64,000 nucleotides of DNA from Sporosarcina ureae (lineage in GTDB: Bacteria; Bacillota; Bacilli; Bacillales_A; Planococcaceae), in contig NZ_CP015109.1 of NCBI RefSeq assembly GCF_002082015.1, positions 1,743,501 through 1,807,500 of the forward strand, written 5' to 3'. How positions within the stretch are numbered: position 1 is the stretch's first letter; each line of letters starts with the position of its first letter. This document shows, piece after piece, positions 28,219 through 38,148 of the stretch. A model generated the notes under the pieces. That model was not told where the DNA came from, ran no database searches, and was given only the letters and a program-made list of their open reading frames with translations. A program made the position numbers and the translations under genes.

Positions 28219-29667
28219 TTAATATGTTGTTAGCTTTCCCCATCGTTGCAGAGCGTAGATCCCGCGTTGGAAGAATGTCAGGCTATTTTGATATTCTTCT
28301 ACGTCTAAAGTATATAGCGCATCTTCATTATCCCATATCCGGTTGAAATACGCGTTGATTTCATCTGTCAGCTCGCTGTCCGTTGGTGCTATAATGCGCA
28401 GATTCGCTTCCAAGTTGTAATCACGTAACGTGCGCTCTGTTATATTGGAAGATCCATTTGTAATATACGTCTCTTCTTCAGTCTGTACGGTTACCAATTT
28501 GGTGTGATATTGACCGATTACGGTATTATACCAACGTACTTTAATTTTATCATCGGTATTCTCCCTGATCTCTTGGACAACGGGGCGATTAGGCAAACCG
28601 GACTTTTTACTGCCGAATGAGTTTTCGTTCGGGTCTAGAACAATTTCTACCCGCACACCCCGATTAGCCGCTTGTTCTAAGGGTCGGATGACTTCTTGCT
28701 CTGAAAGATAAAACATACCCATACGGATCACATCATCTTTTTTTGCTTTTTGAATATCGTTCACTAAGGCGTCCATGACCTTGCTTTCGGTCAAATACTG
28801 TACTTGATAGGGACCCTTTTGTTCTTCTACCTCGATACGCGGTAACTTTCCGCCTGACGAATACTGAAGCACAGCCTCTTCCGCTTCCAATATATCATTT
28901 TGGATTGGGCCTTTCACTTTGAATGCCGCATTGCCGTGTCGACCACTAGCAGCGTGAGGATTTGAGGACGTAACTAATGCCGCTTGTTCTGTCACGAGAG
29001 TTTTTCGATGATTCGCTTTAACATTCAACAACTTCAAGTAAGAAGAAAGTTTCACATCTGGCGCATCACTCGCCAAAAAGTTCGGGAAACGATTTTTTCC
29101 GTTAAAATCAAACCACTGTAGAAAGATGCGATACACCCCCGAGTATAAAGGCATCGAATCACGTAATGGCTCTAAGTCTGTGTACACTACTTGCACGCCT
29201 GCTTTTTCCAATGCTTTAAACCATTCCGATTCATAAGATTCGTAGCCGGTATTCACTGGATCCGTTATGTAGACAATCGGTATATCAGGAAACTCTTCTT
29301 TTTTCTTCACAAGTACATCTGTTAGTTGATCTGCAATTTGAGGAAAATCTTCTTTCTCATCGTAGTAATCATCCATTAAAAAAAAGTCGAGTACGACAAA
29401 TTCTTGTGCATCTTCAATCATTTGAAACACTTCATTGAATATACGAAGTTCTGATTTGTAGTGATCTTTCGACTTCGTCTTGGAGTACGTTAAATCATAT
29501 ATGAATTCTACGTCTTCTACTTGATGAAGGTCTCCTTTATAGGAAATACCTGGCGGCAACGGCTTATACGTTTGCCAAAGCATGACACCCACATATAGCA
29601 ATGCAACGAAAAGCAACACATAGGAAGCTATACGCTTTTTAGTCATTTCATGTTTTTCTTTCAACAC
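28219..29667 (-). CDS. Phospholipase D-like membrane protein
   Basis: A 482-aa protein with one N-terminal membrane anchor (about 12-30) and two PLD half-domains. The first HxK motif is NHRKTLVTE and the second QYHTKLVTVQ followed by NGSSN. In both, the acidic Asp of the HKD signature is replaced (E and Q), so catalytic activity is less certain. Related proteins are cardiolipin synthase-like. The start is GTG at 29667 after GGAGGAGAG; an ATG lies 7 codons later. The anchor suggests the enzyme faces the membrane or outside. Confidence 0.82.
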   Translation of the reverse strand: MLKEKHEMTKKRIASYVLLFVALLYVGVMLWQTYKPLPPGISYKGDLHQVEDVEFIYDLTYSKTKSKDHYKSELRIFNEVFQMIEDAQEFVVLDFFLMDDYYDEKEDFPQIADQLTDVLVKKKEEFPDIPIVYITDPVNTGYESYESEWFKALEKAGVQVVYTDLEPLRDSMPLYSGVYRIFLQWFDFNGKNRFPNFLASDAPDVKLSSYLKLLNVKANHRKTLVTEQAALVTSSNPHAASGRHGNAAFKVKGPIQNDILEAEEAVLQYSSGGKLPRIEVEEQKGPYQVQYLTESKVMDALVNDIQKAKKDDVIRMGMFYLSEQEVIRPLEQAANRGVRVEIVLDPNENSFGSKKSGLPNRPVVQEIRENTDDKIKVRWYNTVIGQYHTKLVTVQTEEETYITNGSSNITERTLRDYNLEANLRIIAPTDSELTDEINAYFNRIWDNEDALYTLDVEEYQNSLTFFQRGIYALQRWGKLTTY

Positions 29668-29741
29668 AAATTCTCTCCTCCTTTCCCTCGTCTTATTTGC
29701 TATATGTGTTCCTGAACGCCACGTGTGGAAATATTATACTT

Positions 29742-29769
29742 TTTATAACGTTCCCTCTCGACCTTGCAA
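29742..29769 (-). promoter_or_regulatory. Candidate promoter of the phospholipase D-like gene
   Basis: On the minus strand TTGCAA (29769-29764), 16-bp spacer, TATAAA (29747-29742). It lies in the 121-bp gap before the PLD-like gene, about 75 bp from its start. Confidence 0.4.
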
Positions 29770-29788
29770 TAAACTGTATAAATCTTCA

Positions 29789-30565
29789 TTATTTCATCGA
29801 AAGGTATGGTCGTTCAGCATGCCATTCAATAGTCACAGGAATCTGATATGTTTCGGATAGCAGTTCATCCGTCAACACTTCTTTTTTAGGTCCACTGGCT
29901 ACAATTCTTCCTTCCTTTAGTAATAGTACATGAGTGATTTCAGGAACCAGTTCCTCTATATGATGTGTAACGTAAACGAGGTGCACATTATTTTTGGTAG
30001 CTGTTTCAAGTGCTTCAAGAAATTGTTCTCTTGCCAAAATATCCAACCCCGAACAAGGCTCATCCAAAATCAATAACTCTGGATCCCCCATCAAAGCTCG
30101 TGCAATTAACACACGACGTTTTTCACCTTCAGAGAGTAGTCTGAATTTCTTCCCTTTGACGTGCTCCAACCGAAATTCTTTCACTAAATAATCAGCACGT
30201 AGCCAGTCTTCAGTTAGTAGTTTTTCGTAAATACCAAAGCTTGCAAACTTTCCACTGATGATGATCCGCTCAATCGATTCATTCCAGAAGTAGTCCGAGA
30301 ATTTTTCTAAAGAACTACTGACAAAGCCAATTTTTTTACGTAATTCAGGTAAATAGGTACTTCCAAATCGTTTGCCAAGCACTTCCACTTCACCACTAGA
30401 AGGAATTTCATATGTAGAAATAATGGATAATAATGAAGTCTTACCCGAACCATTCAGTCCAAGCATACCCCACTGTTGCCCTTGCTCAATCTCCCAATCC
30501 ACATCTTGTAAGATTAGATTGTCTCCTCTTTTAAACTCAACTTCTCGCACTTGTACAATTGCCAC
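29789..30565 (-). CDS. Orphan ABC ATPase (YlmA/ModF-like)
   Basis: A 258-aa ATP-binding protein with Walker A GLNGSGKTS, Q-loop in KIGFVSSS, a non-canonical signature LSEGEKRR, Walker B LLILDEPCSGLD and H-loop VTHHIEE. No permease or binding-protein gene adjoins it, as in the YlmA/ModF-like group, whose members are not clearly transport subunits. The ATG at 30571 is too close to GAGGAG, so I favour the in-frame GTG at 30565. Function unknown. Confidence 0.82.
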   Translation of the reverse strand: MAIVQVREVEFKRGDNLILQDVDWEIEQGQQWGMLGLNGSGKTSLLSIISTYEIPSSGEVEVLGKRFGSTYLPELRKKIGFVSSSLEKFSDYFWNESIERIIISGKFASFGIYEKLLTEDWLRADYLVKEFRLEHVKGKKFRLLSEGEKRRVLIARALMGDPELLILDEPCSGLDILAREQFLEALETATKNNVHLVYVTHHIEELVPEITHVLLLKEGRIVASGPKKEVLTDELLSETYQIPVTIEWHAERPYLSMK

Positions 30566-30586
30566 ATACATTCTCCTCTTTGTAAG

Positions 30587-30623
30587 AAAAGACCGGTTCG
30601 CGCTAAAATGCTACGAACCGGCC
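30587..30623 (-). terminator. Terminator after the BCCT gene
   Basis: GGCCGGTTCG and CGAACCGGTC form a strong 10-bp stem on the minus strand, then TTTT. Confidence 0.88.
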
Positions 30624-30630
30624 CTATCTT

Positions 30631-32316
30631 TTATTCGTTCTTTTCTTTTTCCATTTCACGATACTTTTTCTTTTCGAGTTCCTGATATTTTCTGTCGTTT
30701 TTCTCTTTTATTTTTTCAGCCTTTTCTGCTTCTCTGCGCGCTCTCTTTTCCTTTTCACTTTCTTTCCGTTTACGTCTCTTCTTGACTTCACCTTCTACGT
30801 GTTCAAATTGACGAATATCTGTCGGTCTGACTGTAATCGGTTCCCTGGCTAGTAATTTAGCCAACGAGAAGATCAGTAATAGAAGAAGTAAGGTAAACGG
30901 TAGAGCTGATACAAGTGACGCCGATTGCAAAGCTTCTAATCCGCCTGCATATAATAATACAGCCGCTATTGCAGTCATCAAGAATCCCCAGACGAATTTC
31001 ACAACTAATGGAGGAAACAAACTACCTCGCGTTGTCATACTCGCTAGAATATACGTTGCTGAGTCAGCTGACGTGATTAAGAAGGTAAAGATTAGCACAA
31101 TAGCCAAGAACGATACGATCCCTGTCATCGGCAGATGTTGAAGTGTCGCAAAAATAGCAGACGTCACATCTTTGTCTACTTCTTGTGCAATTTGTGTGCC
31201 ATTGCGCAAGTCACTGTATAGGGCGGTTCCGCCAAGCGTTGCAATCCACATACAAGAAAATGCAGGCGGTATCACCATGACCCCCATGATAAATTCACGG
31301 ATTGTCCGTCCTTTCGATACACGTGCAACGAATGCACCAACGAAAGGAGACCATGCAATAGTCCAAGCCCAGTAGAAAATGGTCCAATCCTTCACCCAAG
31401 TACCACCTTGATATGGTTGAAGACGCAAGCTATACGTAATGAAGTTATTAATATAATCTCCAATGGCTAGTGTAAAGGTTTCCAATATAAATACTTTCGG
31501 TCCAACTACAAAGAAAAATAGCAATAACGCAATCGCCATACCCAAGTTAAAGTTACCTAGATAAGCGATACCTTTACTCAAACCTGTAGAAGCAGAAGTC
31601 ATGTAGGCAACGAACACAACAGCAATGATTAGCAGTTGAATCGTAAACGTACTCTTAATATTAAAGACATACTCCATACCACCACTCATCTGCAAGACAC
31701 CCATACCTAACGAAGTAGCAATACCCATGACAGTTGCTACTACCGCAAATGAATCGATACCTGTCTTCACGTGGCGATTACTTCCGATCAAAGGCTCAAG
31801 CGCCGTTGAAATCAAACCATCCTTCTTCTTTCGAAATTGAAGAAACCCAATAACTAGCCCTACTATGCCAAATATGGCCCATTGAGAAATACCCCAGTGG
31901 AAGAATGAATAGCCCATCGCCACACGTGCCGCCTCTTCTGTCTGCGCTTCGGCACCTGCAATGGGTGACTTAAAGTAGTGACTCATCGGCTCCGCCACAC
32001 CCCAGAACACCAACCCTACACCGAAACCGGCAGAAAAGAGCATACCAATCCAAGTAAAAAACGGATATTCCGGACGTTCTGTATCTCCACCTAAACGAAT
32101 GGCTCCAAATTTACTAATTGCCAATCCTACTAAAAATATAATGACAATAAATACGGCAAGTAAATAAAACCATCCAAAATTATCTGTCGTAAAATGATAA
32201 AGCTTTTCAGAAACCACACCAAACGGGACAGGTATGGACGCTCCTAGTACGACGAGCACAAAAATAAATACGGCAGAAATAGAGAACACGGGATTTTTCC
32301 AGAACTTTTTATCCAA
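30631..32316 (-). CDS. BCCT-family betaine/carnitine/choline-type transporter
   Basis: A 561-aa secondary transporter with 12 membrane segments. The family signature is GMLFSAGFGVGLVFWGVAEP (about 90-110) and the Trp-rich WTIFYWAWTIAWSPFVG (about 320-336). The last 60 residues are a Lys/Glu-rich, probably coiled-coil, cytosolic tail, which in BetP/OpuD-type carriers serves osmosensing. It likely imports glycine betaine or a similar osmolyte; the exact substrate is not certain. The leader carries an 11-bp inverted repeat described separately. Confidence 0.9.
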   Translation of the reverse strand: MDKKFWKNPVFSISAVFIFVLVVLGASIPVPFGVVSEKLYHFTTDNFGWFYLLAVFIVIIFLVGLAISKFGAIRLGGDTERPEYPFFTWIGMLFSAGFGVGLVFWGVAEPMSHYFKSPIAGAEAQTEEAARVAMGYSFFHWGISQWAIFGIVGLVIGFLQFRKKKDGLISTALEPLIGSNRHVKTGIDSFAVVATVMGIATSLGMGVLQMSGGMEYVFNIKSTFTIQLLIIAVVFVAYMTSASTGLSKGIAYLGNFNLGMAIALLLFFFVVGPKVFILETFTLAIGDYINNFITYSLRLQPYQGGTWVKDWTIFYWAWTIAWSPFVGAFVARVSKGRTIREFIMGVMVIPPAFSCMWIATLGGTALYSDLRNGTQIAQEVDKDVTSAIFATLQHLPMTGIVSFLAIVLIFTFLITSADSATYILASMTTRGSLFPPLVVKFVWGFLMTAIAAVLLYAGGLEALQSASLVSALPFTLLLLLLIFSLAKLLAREPITVRPTDIRQFEHVEGEVKKRRKRKESEKEKRARREAEKAEKIKEKNDRKYQELEKKKYREMEKEKNE

Positions 32317-32337
32317 ACCTATCGACTCCTAGTGTTC

Positions 32338-32431
32338 ATTTGGTAACTCTCTTACTACACTCTTTACCCCAATCACAGGAAATATAACGTACTTCTGCCC
32401 ATATAAATTACAGAATAAGAAGTTACCAAAT
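32338..32431. repeat. 11-bp perfect inverted repeat flanking the BCCT promoter region
   Basis: ATTTGGTAACT (32338-32348) and its exact reverse complement AGTTACCAAAT (32421-32431) are separated by 72 bp upstream of the BCCT gene. They could be two operator half-sites bound with DNA looping, or the arms of a long leader hairpin. Confidence 0.5.
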
Positions 32432-32458
32432 AGATTATAACTGTTAATATTACACATC

Positions 32459-32493
32459 AAAAAAGACATCTTCAAGTGAAAATGTCTTTTCCA
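32459..32493 (-). terminator. Terminator after the EAL-HDOD gene
   Basis: On the minus strand AAAAGACATTTTC and GAAGATGTCTTTT form the stem, with a continuing T-run. Confidence 0.82.
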
Positions 32494-32501
32494 GTATATA
32501 T

Positions 32502-33749
32502 TCAGTTCATTTCATCCTCTATTCCCTGTGACCAGCGTAAGGCTTGTAGAAAAATATTACTTAACTCTTTTTGAGGGATTGCTAGTTCACGTGAAAGTCG
32601 CTCTACTGCTTCCCATTCAAAACGTTCTATCGATTTTACCAGCTCCATGTATGGGCTCATTTCCGTTTGCTTCCCCTTTAACGTATCCATAATCACATCG
32701 GACAAAGAAAGTAATGGCAGAATATCTTCCCATTTCCGTCGCATCACTGCATCGATCAAAGAAAACATACCTGCTAGAAAGTACTCGTCCTTATTGGGCT
32801 TTCTTTTATACTTCGCCAATAGCTCACATGCTCGTGCACGACGAAGCGATAATTCAATAAGTGCTTTCACACGACCGTCGCGCAGGTCTTGACCTAAATC
32901 ATGTAACATCAGAACTTGTAACCACTTCTTCGTTTCATTTAACCCAATCATCATGATTGCCTGCTTAATAGAGCTGATCTGACGCGGTATGTCAAAGGCT
33001 AGTGAGTTGATAAAACGTAATAATTTAAAGGATATCGATACATCTTGCATAATTAAATTGGAGAGTTGATTGATAGATAGGGAATCTTGTTGGAAATAGT
33101 CAATAATTTTCAAATGAATTAAGGTATTGGATGGAATCTCGGTACTTTGAATAATATCAGGCTTTGCGAAAAAGTAGCCTTGAAACAAATCATAACCACT
33201 CTTTAATGCTAGCTGGTAATCTGACTCTGTCTCCACCTTTTCCGCCAATAATATAATCGATGGATATTGTTTCAAAAAAGTGTTGATTTGATGCTTCTCC
33301 ATTATACTTGTTTGGATGAAATCCACTTTTATAATATCCACGAGTTCAAATAACTGAGAATGTATCCTATATTGATCTTGTAAAATAAAGTCATCCAATG
33401 CTAGCGTGAATCCCGCTTCCTTAAACATCCGCAACCGATGCAACAGAGCAGGTGTTATTTCCACGTCTTCTAAAATCTCAATTACTACTTGGTCGGGATT
33501 CAGATTCATAAATACATCTTGTGCTAGCAGTTCACCTGAGAAATTTATAAATGAACGCACACCACTTGTTACCTGATCTATTCCAACAGTGAGAAAAGTA
33601 TTGATCAATAGACCGATTGTAGCCTGTTCAGGATTTATATCAGGAAAGAAGTTTTCTTCGCTATTTCGATATAGTAGTTCGTATGCATAAATCGCACCTG
33701 ATCGGTTTAGGATCGGTTGTCTTCCGATAAATATGGAGTAATCATCCAT
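32502..33749 (-). CDS. Degenerate EAL plus HDOD signalling protein (YuxH-like)
   Basis: A 415-aa protein matching the YuxH group. The EAL domain (about 1-200) has YELLYR in place of EALxR, and only remnants of the metal-binding residues (DDF, KVDF, AEKVET). It is thus unlikely to hydrolyse c-di-GMP but might bind it or a protein partner. The HDOD domain (about 205-400; NLIMQDVSISFKLLRFINS) is typical of output or scaffold proteins. It ends at its own terminator. Confidence 0.88.
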   Translation of the reverse strand: MDDYSIFIGRQPILNRSGAIYAYELLYRNSEENFFPDINPEQATIGLLINTFLTVGIDQVTSGVRSFINFSGELLAQDVFMNLNPDQVVIEILEDVEITPALLHRLRMFKEAGFTLALDDFILQDQYRIHSQLFELVDIIKVDFIQTSIMEKHQINTFLKQYPSIILLAEKVETESDYQLALKSGYDLFQGYFFAKPDIIQSTEIPSNTLIHLKIIDYFQQDSLSINQLSNLIMQDVSISFKLLRFINSLAFDIPRQISSIKQAIMMIGLNETKKWLQVLMLHDLGQDLRDGRVKALIELSLRRARACELLAKYKRKPNKDEYFLAGMFSLIDAVMRRKWEDILPLLSLSDVIMDTLKGKQTEMSPYMELVKSIERFEWEAVERLSRELAIPQKELSNIFLQALRWSQGIEDEMN

Positions 33750-34150
33750 TTATGCCATCTCCACGTTTCATTTGAACGTCCCCTTCATTGTATGTATACC
33801 TCTTAGAAAACTACTGAAGCCATGTACTTCTCCAATTTAGTCAATTAGATACCGCTTTACCCCTCCCATTGTACTAGATTATACGTTATTAATAAATATA
33901 TTAATTAGATATAACTATTCCGTTCCGATATTCCACTCATTTAGAAATGCGGGTGATCATGATGACAATTTAATAAAAGACTCTAACCGCGGTCATGCAT
34001 TGATGTATGAACATGCAGATAAAGAGAGGATTTATACGAATATGAAGAAGAAGCGCATACTACGTGTCTATGGATCATCAACATGTAAGACGACGCATAG
34101 ACTAATGACTCTCCTATAATCCTAGGAGAAAAGAAGAACGAATATCTTTT
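33750..34150. other. Unassigned spacer before the ABC1 kinase gene
   Basis: About 400 bp with no recognised gene. One plus-strand frame is free of stops from about 33897 to the TAA near 34119, but its only ATG codons are internal and have no ribosome site. A TATAAT (34115-34120) inside an 18-bp inverted repeat (CTCCTA/TAGGAG, 34111-34128) could be the promoter of the following gene. A decayed gene is possible. Confidence 0.3.
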
Positions 34151-34214
34151 AGTGTTTAATTACAAGGAATCAATGGTATCTTGTGTAGAAAGGATCGATA
34201 CGGAGGTGTTCTTA

Positions 34215-35882
34215 TTGTTAAAACGAAGAATGAAAAATGCGCAACGTTCACAAGAAATTATAAATGTTTTTTTGAGAAATGGATTCAGTCATATTTTATT
34301 TCGTCTTGGGTTGACAGACAGAAAATTTTCTTCTGCGGATGAACAAGTTGATCTAAACTTATATCATGTTGGCAAAAGATTACGAATTGCATTGGAACAA
34401 CTCGGCCCCACTTTCATTAAGCTTGGGCAAATCGCCAGCGGCCGACGCGATTTAGTCCCAGAGGAAATTGCTTCAGAGCTTGAAAAACTACAAGATCACG
34501 TGGAGTCTTTCCCATTCGAAGTAGTAAGGGAAATAATCGAGCAGCAATTAGGTGGAACGATTGAAGAACTTTTCTTGGAATTCAATGAGGAGCCACTCGC
34601 TTCAGCTTCTATAGGCCAAGTGCATACGGCTCGGTTGCCTAACGGTGAACATGTAGCTGTGAAAATCCAGCGCCCTAATATCCAACAACAAGTGAATACC
34701 GACCTCGCTATTTTACACGATTTGGCAGGGTTTCTTGAAAAGAACATGGACTGGGCGAAAGCGTATCATATAAAAGATTTAATCTATGAGTTTTCTCATT
34801 CTCTACGGGAAGAATTGGACTATTATCTAGAAGGTCGTAACGCTGAACGAATCTCGAGACAATTTGCAAAAAATCCTACGATCCAAGTTCCGCTTATTTA
34901 CGATGAATACACTACGCGTGTCGTGCTTACGGCAGGGCTAGTCACCGGTATTAAAGTGAGCAATATCGAACAACTAGACCGCGAAGGGTATAATCGCAAG
35001 GTGATTGCAGAAAGAATTGCAGACTCCATGCTGTCTCAAGTAATGGAAAATGGTTTTTTTCACGGTGATCCTCATCCTGGTAACATCTTCATCACACCTG
35101 GAAACACTATCCACTATTTGGATTTCGGTATGGTCGGTCAACTAAGCAAGGAAATGACTTATCATTTTGTTTCATTGCTCGTCGCCTTGCAAAAAGGAAA
35201 TATTACTCGATTAATCGATGTATTCGAAGCTATGAATATTTTACATGAACAGACTAAAACAGATGCTTTATATCGTGATTTACAGATTATTCAACGGAAA
35301 TATTATGAGACACCCCTTACAGATTTAAGGCTAGGCGATGTTTTTATGGAAATTTTCTCAATCGCTTATCGGCACCGCATACGTTTACCAAATGAAATTG
35401 CGATTCTTGTAAAAGTGATTCTGACACTTGAAGGTGTACTCGGAAAGTTGGATCCTACATTCAGTATTATGAAAGCCATCGAACCGTATGGCAAAAAGAT
35501 GGTACTTAAACAATTTGATCCACGCTACTTACTGGAAAATGGCTGGCATACTTTTGTGAAGAATGCTGAAATTCTATCAGAATTACCTAACGACATGAAA
35601 AAAGCCATCAAAACTATACAAAAAGGGAAAGTGGAATTAGATGTCGGCTTGAAACAAACAAATATTATTTTCCGCCGGCTTGATAAAATTGCTAATCGTC
35701 TTTCGTTAAGTATCGTGTTGTTGGCATTCAGTATTCTGATGGTCGGCCTCATTATCGGCTCTGCCATTGCTGGGCAAACGGCACTCTTCTTTAAGTTGCC
35801 GCTCATTGAAGTCGGTGCTGTCATCGCGACCTTAATGTTTACTTACTTGCTATTTTCCATTGTACGTTCCGGACGAATATAG
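34215..35882 (+). CDS. ABC1/UbiB/AarF-family kinase-like protein
   Basis: A 555-aa membrane-associated atypical kinase. The family's KxGQ motif is [14 protein letters not shown] (about 75-88), the Ala-rich loop is ASASIGQVH, the ATP lysine is in VAVKIQRP, the catalytic HGDPHPGN and the metal DFG-like YLDFGM. Two C-terminal membrane segments span about 490-550. UbiB relatives support isoprenoid-quinone synthesis; in Firmicutes the role is not defined. I chose TTG at 34215 after GGAGGTG (7 bp); the frame is open upstream, including an ATG at 34173. Confidence 0.85.
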   Translation: MLKRRMKNAQRSQEIINVFLRNGFSHILFRLGLTDRKFSSADEQVDLNLYHVGKRLRIALEQLGPTFIKLGQIASGRRDLVPEEIASELEKLQDHVESFPFEVVREIIEQQLGGTIEELFLEFNEEPLASASIGQVHTARLPNGEHVAVKIQRPNIQQQVNTDLAILHDLAGFLEKNMDWAKAYHIKDLIYEFSHSLREELDYYLEGRNAERISRQFAKNPTIQVPLIYDEYTTRVVLTAGLVTGIKVSNIEQLDREGYNRKVIAERIADSMLSQVMENGFFHGDPHPGNIFITPGNTIHYLDFGMVGQLSKEMTYHFVSLLVALQKGNITRLIDVFEAMNILHEQTKTDALYRDLQIIQRKYYETPLTDLRLGDVFMEIFSIAYRHRIRLPNEIAILVKVILTLEGVLGKLDPTFSIMKAIEPYGKKMVLKQFDPRYLLENGWHTFVKNAEILSELPNDMKKAIKTIQKGKVELDVGLKQTNIIFRRLDKIANRLSLSIVLLAFSILMVGLIIGSAIAGQTALFFKLPLIEVGAVIATLMFTYLLFSIVRSGRI

Positions 35883-35952
35883 CGTTCTGTTTAGCCCATA
35901 CCAATTGGGGAATAAAAAAAGCAGACTACTATTTTCAATAGGAGGATTTTAT

Positions 35953-37887
35953 AGGGAGAAAGATCATCAAGTAAACGAAGAGAGTAAAAATAAACAATTA
36001 GAGACATTCCGCGCACATGACTATAAACATTTCATGACAACAAATCAAGGATTGAAAGTTTCAGAAGATGAACATTCACTAAAAGCGGGAACACGCGGCC
36101 CAACGCTGATGGAAGACTTCCACTTTCGAGAGAAAATGACGCACTTTGACCACGAACGGATTCCAGAGCGGGTAGTTCACGCACGGGGCTTTGCAGCTCA
36201 TGGTGAATTCGAAGTGTATGAGTCCGTGAAGAAATATACAAAAGCTGGGTTTTTACAGGAGCCGGGCATCAAAACTCCTGTATTTACCAGATTCTCTAGT
36301 GTAGCAGGGAGTAAAGGTTCTCCCGAAACCGTACGTGACGCAAGAAGGGAACTATGATTTAGTCGGAAATAATATACCGGTATTCTTTATTCAAGATGCT
36401 ATTAAATTTCCTGACCTAATACATGCTGTGAAGCCTGAACCACACAACGAAATGCCACAGGCTGCTTCTGCACATGATACATTTTGGGATTTTGTTGCTA
36501 ACAATCGAGAATCTGCTCATATGGTCATGTGGCAAATGTCCGACCGCGCTATTCCACGCAGTTTCCGCATGATGGAAGGCTTCGGCGTACACACGTATCG
36601 CTTTGTAAACGATCAGGGTGAAGCGCACTTTGTGAAATTTCATTGGAAACCAAAGCTCGGTGCCCACTCCCTAGTGTGGGATGAAGCGCAGAAGATTAAC
36701 GGTAAAGATCCTGACTTCCATCGTCGTGATTTATGGGAATCAATTGGAAATGGAAACTTCGTGGAATTTGAACTTGGCGTACAATTACTAGAGGAAAAAG
36801 ATGAATTTACATTTGATTTTGACATTCTAGACCCTACTAAGCTATGGCCTGAAGAAGATATTCCGGTGAAGATCATTGGGAAAATAACTTTAAATCGCAA
36901 CGTAGACAATGTATTTGCAGAAATGGAGCAAGTTGCATTCCACCCGGGCAGCGTCGTACCAGGAATTGATTTCTCGAATGATCCATTGCTACAAGGAAGA
37001 TTATTCTCTTATACAGATACACAGTTATTTCGTTTAGGCAGACCATTAACGTTGGACAGACTCATTATCATAGCAATAAACCCGACACGACTTCAGAGGA
37101 GAATGGCGGTTACGTACATAACCAAGAGAAGGTAGAGGGACGCAAAATACAAGCCCGCAGTGGTTCGTTTACAGATCACTTCTCACAGGCGCGTCTATTC
37201 TGGAACAGTATGTCTGACGCAGAGAAAGAGCATATTATTGCAGTGTTTAGCTTGGAAATTGGTAAAGTGAAGGATATGAACGTGAGAAAACAAGCAGTCG
37301 ATATGTTTGCGAATGTCGATATGAATATGGCAACTCAAGTTGCAGACGCGGTCGGTGTTGAAGCCCCAACAGACGTTACGCAGTCCACTGAATCTAAGTC
37401 TTCCCCTGCTCTTAGTCAGGAAAATACGGCAAAAGTGCCCGATATGCGTACAGTAGCCGTGTTGATCGCAGACCAGTTTGACGACGATGCACTTGAGCCA
37501 TTCTTGAAGGCTTCATTGGATGCAGGTATGACGGTTAATATTGTGAGCGAGAAGTTCGGCAAGCTAACGGGTAAGAATGGGGCTACAATTGATGCAGACG
37601 AAACATTGTTGACAGTTCACTCCGTCTTATACGATGCGCTGTATGTTGTAGGCGGACAAGCAAAGCAACAACAGAAGTTCGATGCAGATGTCGCTGATTT
37701 CGTCAATGAAGCGTATATGCATTTAAAACCAATTGGCTCTGCTCCAGCCGCTAAAGGGTTGATGGAGAAAACTAAAGTAAAACCAGGACCTGGCATTTTG
37801 ACGGACTTGACGGTTTCAGGCGAAGGCACGCAGTGGGTAGAGGCTGTTGCACACCACCGCTTCTGGGATCGTACGATTTATGCATGA
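35953..37887 (+). pseudogene. katE: katE-type large catalase, broken by deletions and lost start
   Basis: The remains of a large-subunit (HPII-type) catalase with the C-terminal flavodoxin-like domain. Segment 1 (about 35953-36340) ends in frame at VRD. The RGFATKFYT block is missing and the frame shifts to segment 2 (from 36338; [19 protein letters not shown]), consistent with a 29-bp deletion. Segment 2 runs to RLG at 37039. The stretch holding PNFHEIPINRP is missing and the frame shifts again to segment 3 ([11 protein letters not shown]..., ending 37887). After AGGAGG (35940-35945) the expected start codon reads AGG (35953-35955). The active-site His (VVHARG) and haem Tyr (RLFSYTDTQ) survive. 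Not functional. Confidence 0.92.
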
Positions 37888-37894
37888 TCAAACC

Positions 37895-37937
37895 AAGGCT
37901 GTTGCAAGAAGAGTTACTTCTTGCAACAGCCTTTTTA
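37895..37937 (+). terminator. Terminator after the katE pseudogene
   Basis: AAGGCTGTTGCAAGAAG and CTTCTTGCAACAGCC pair almost perfectly, followed by TTTTT. The next 210 bp to 38148 show nothing recognisable. Confidence 0.88.
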
Positions 37938-38148
37938 TTGGATTTCATTGTGTTAATGATTACTAAACATGTGTACATGGATAGTGAATTGGTGAATACA
38001 AAGGATTGGAGTTCACTTAATTTCAAGTGTACATCTATATAAAGTTGTATAGTACTCTAATTTTACTGTGCGACACTACGGATACTTTTATTAATATAAG
38101 CATAGTTTTGTAATGGGAATCTCCATCCCAACATCGCTGCCAGCTGAT

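Noticed and set aside
36335..37135. Middle catalase segment as an independent catalase gene
   Set aside because: It is one of three frames of a single broken katE. It lacks the N-terminal active-site His region and the C-terminal domain.
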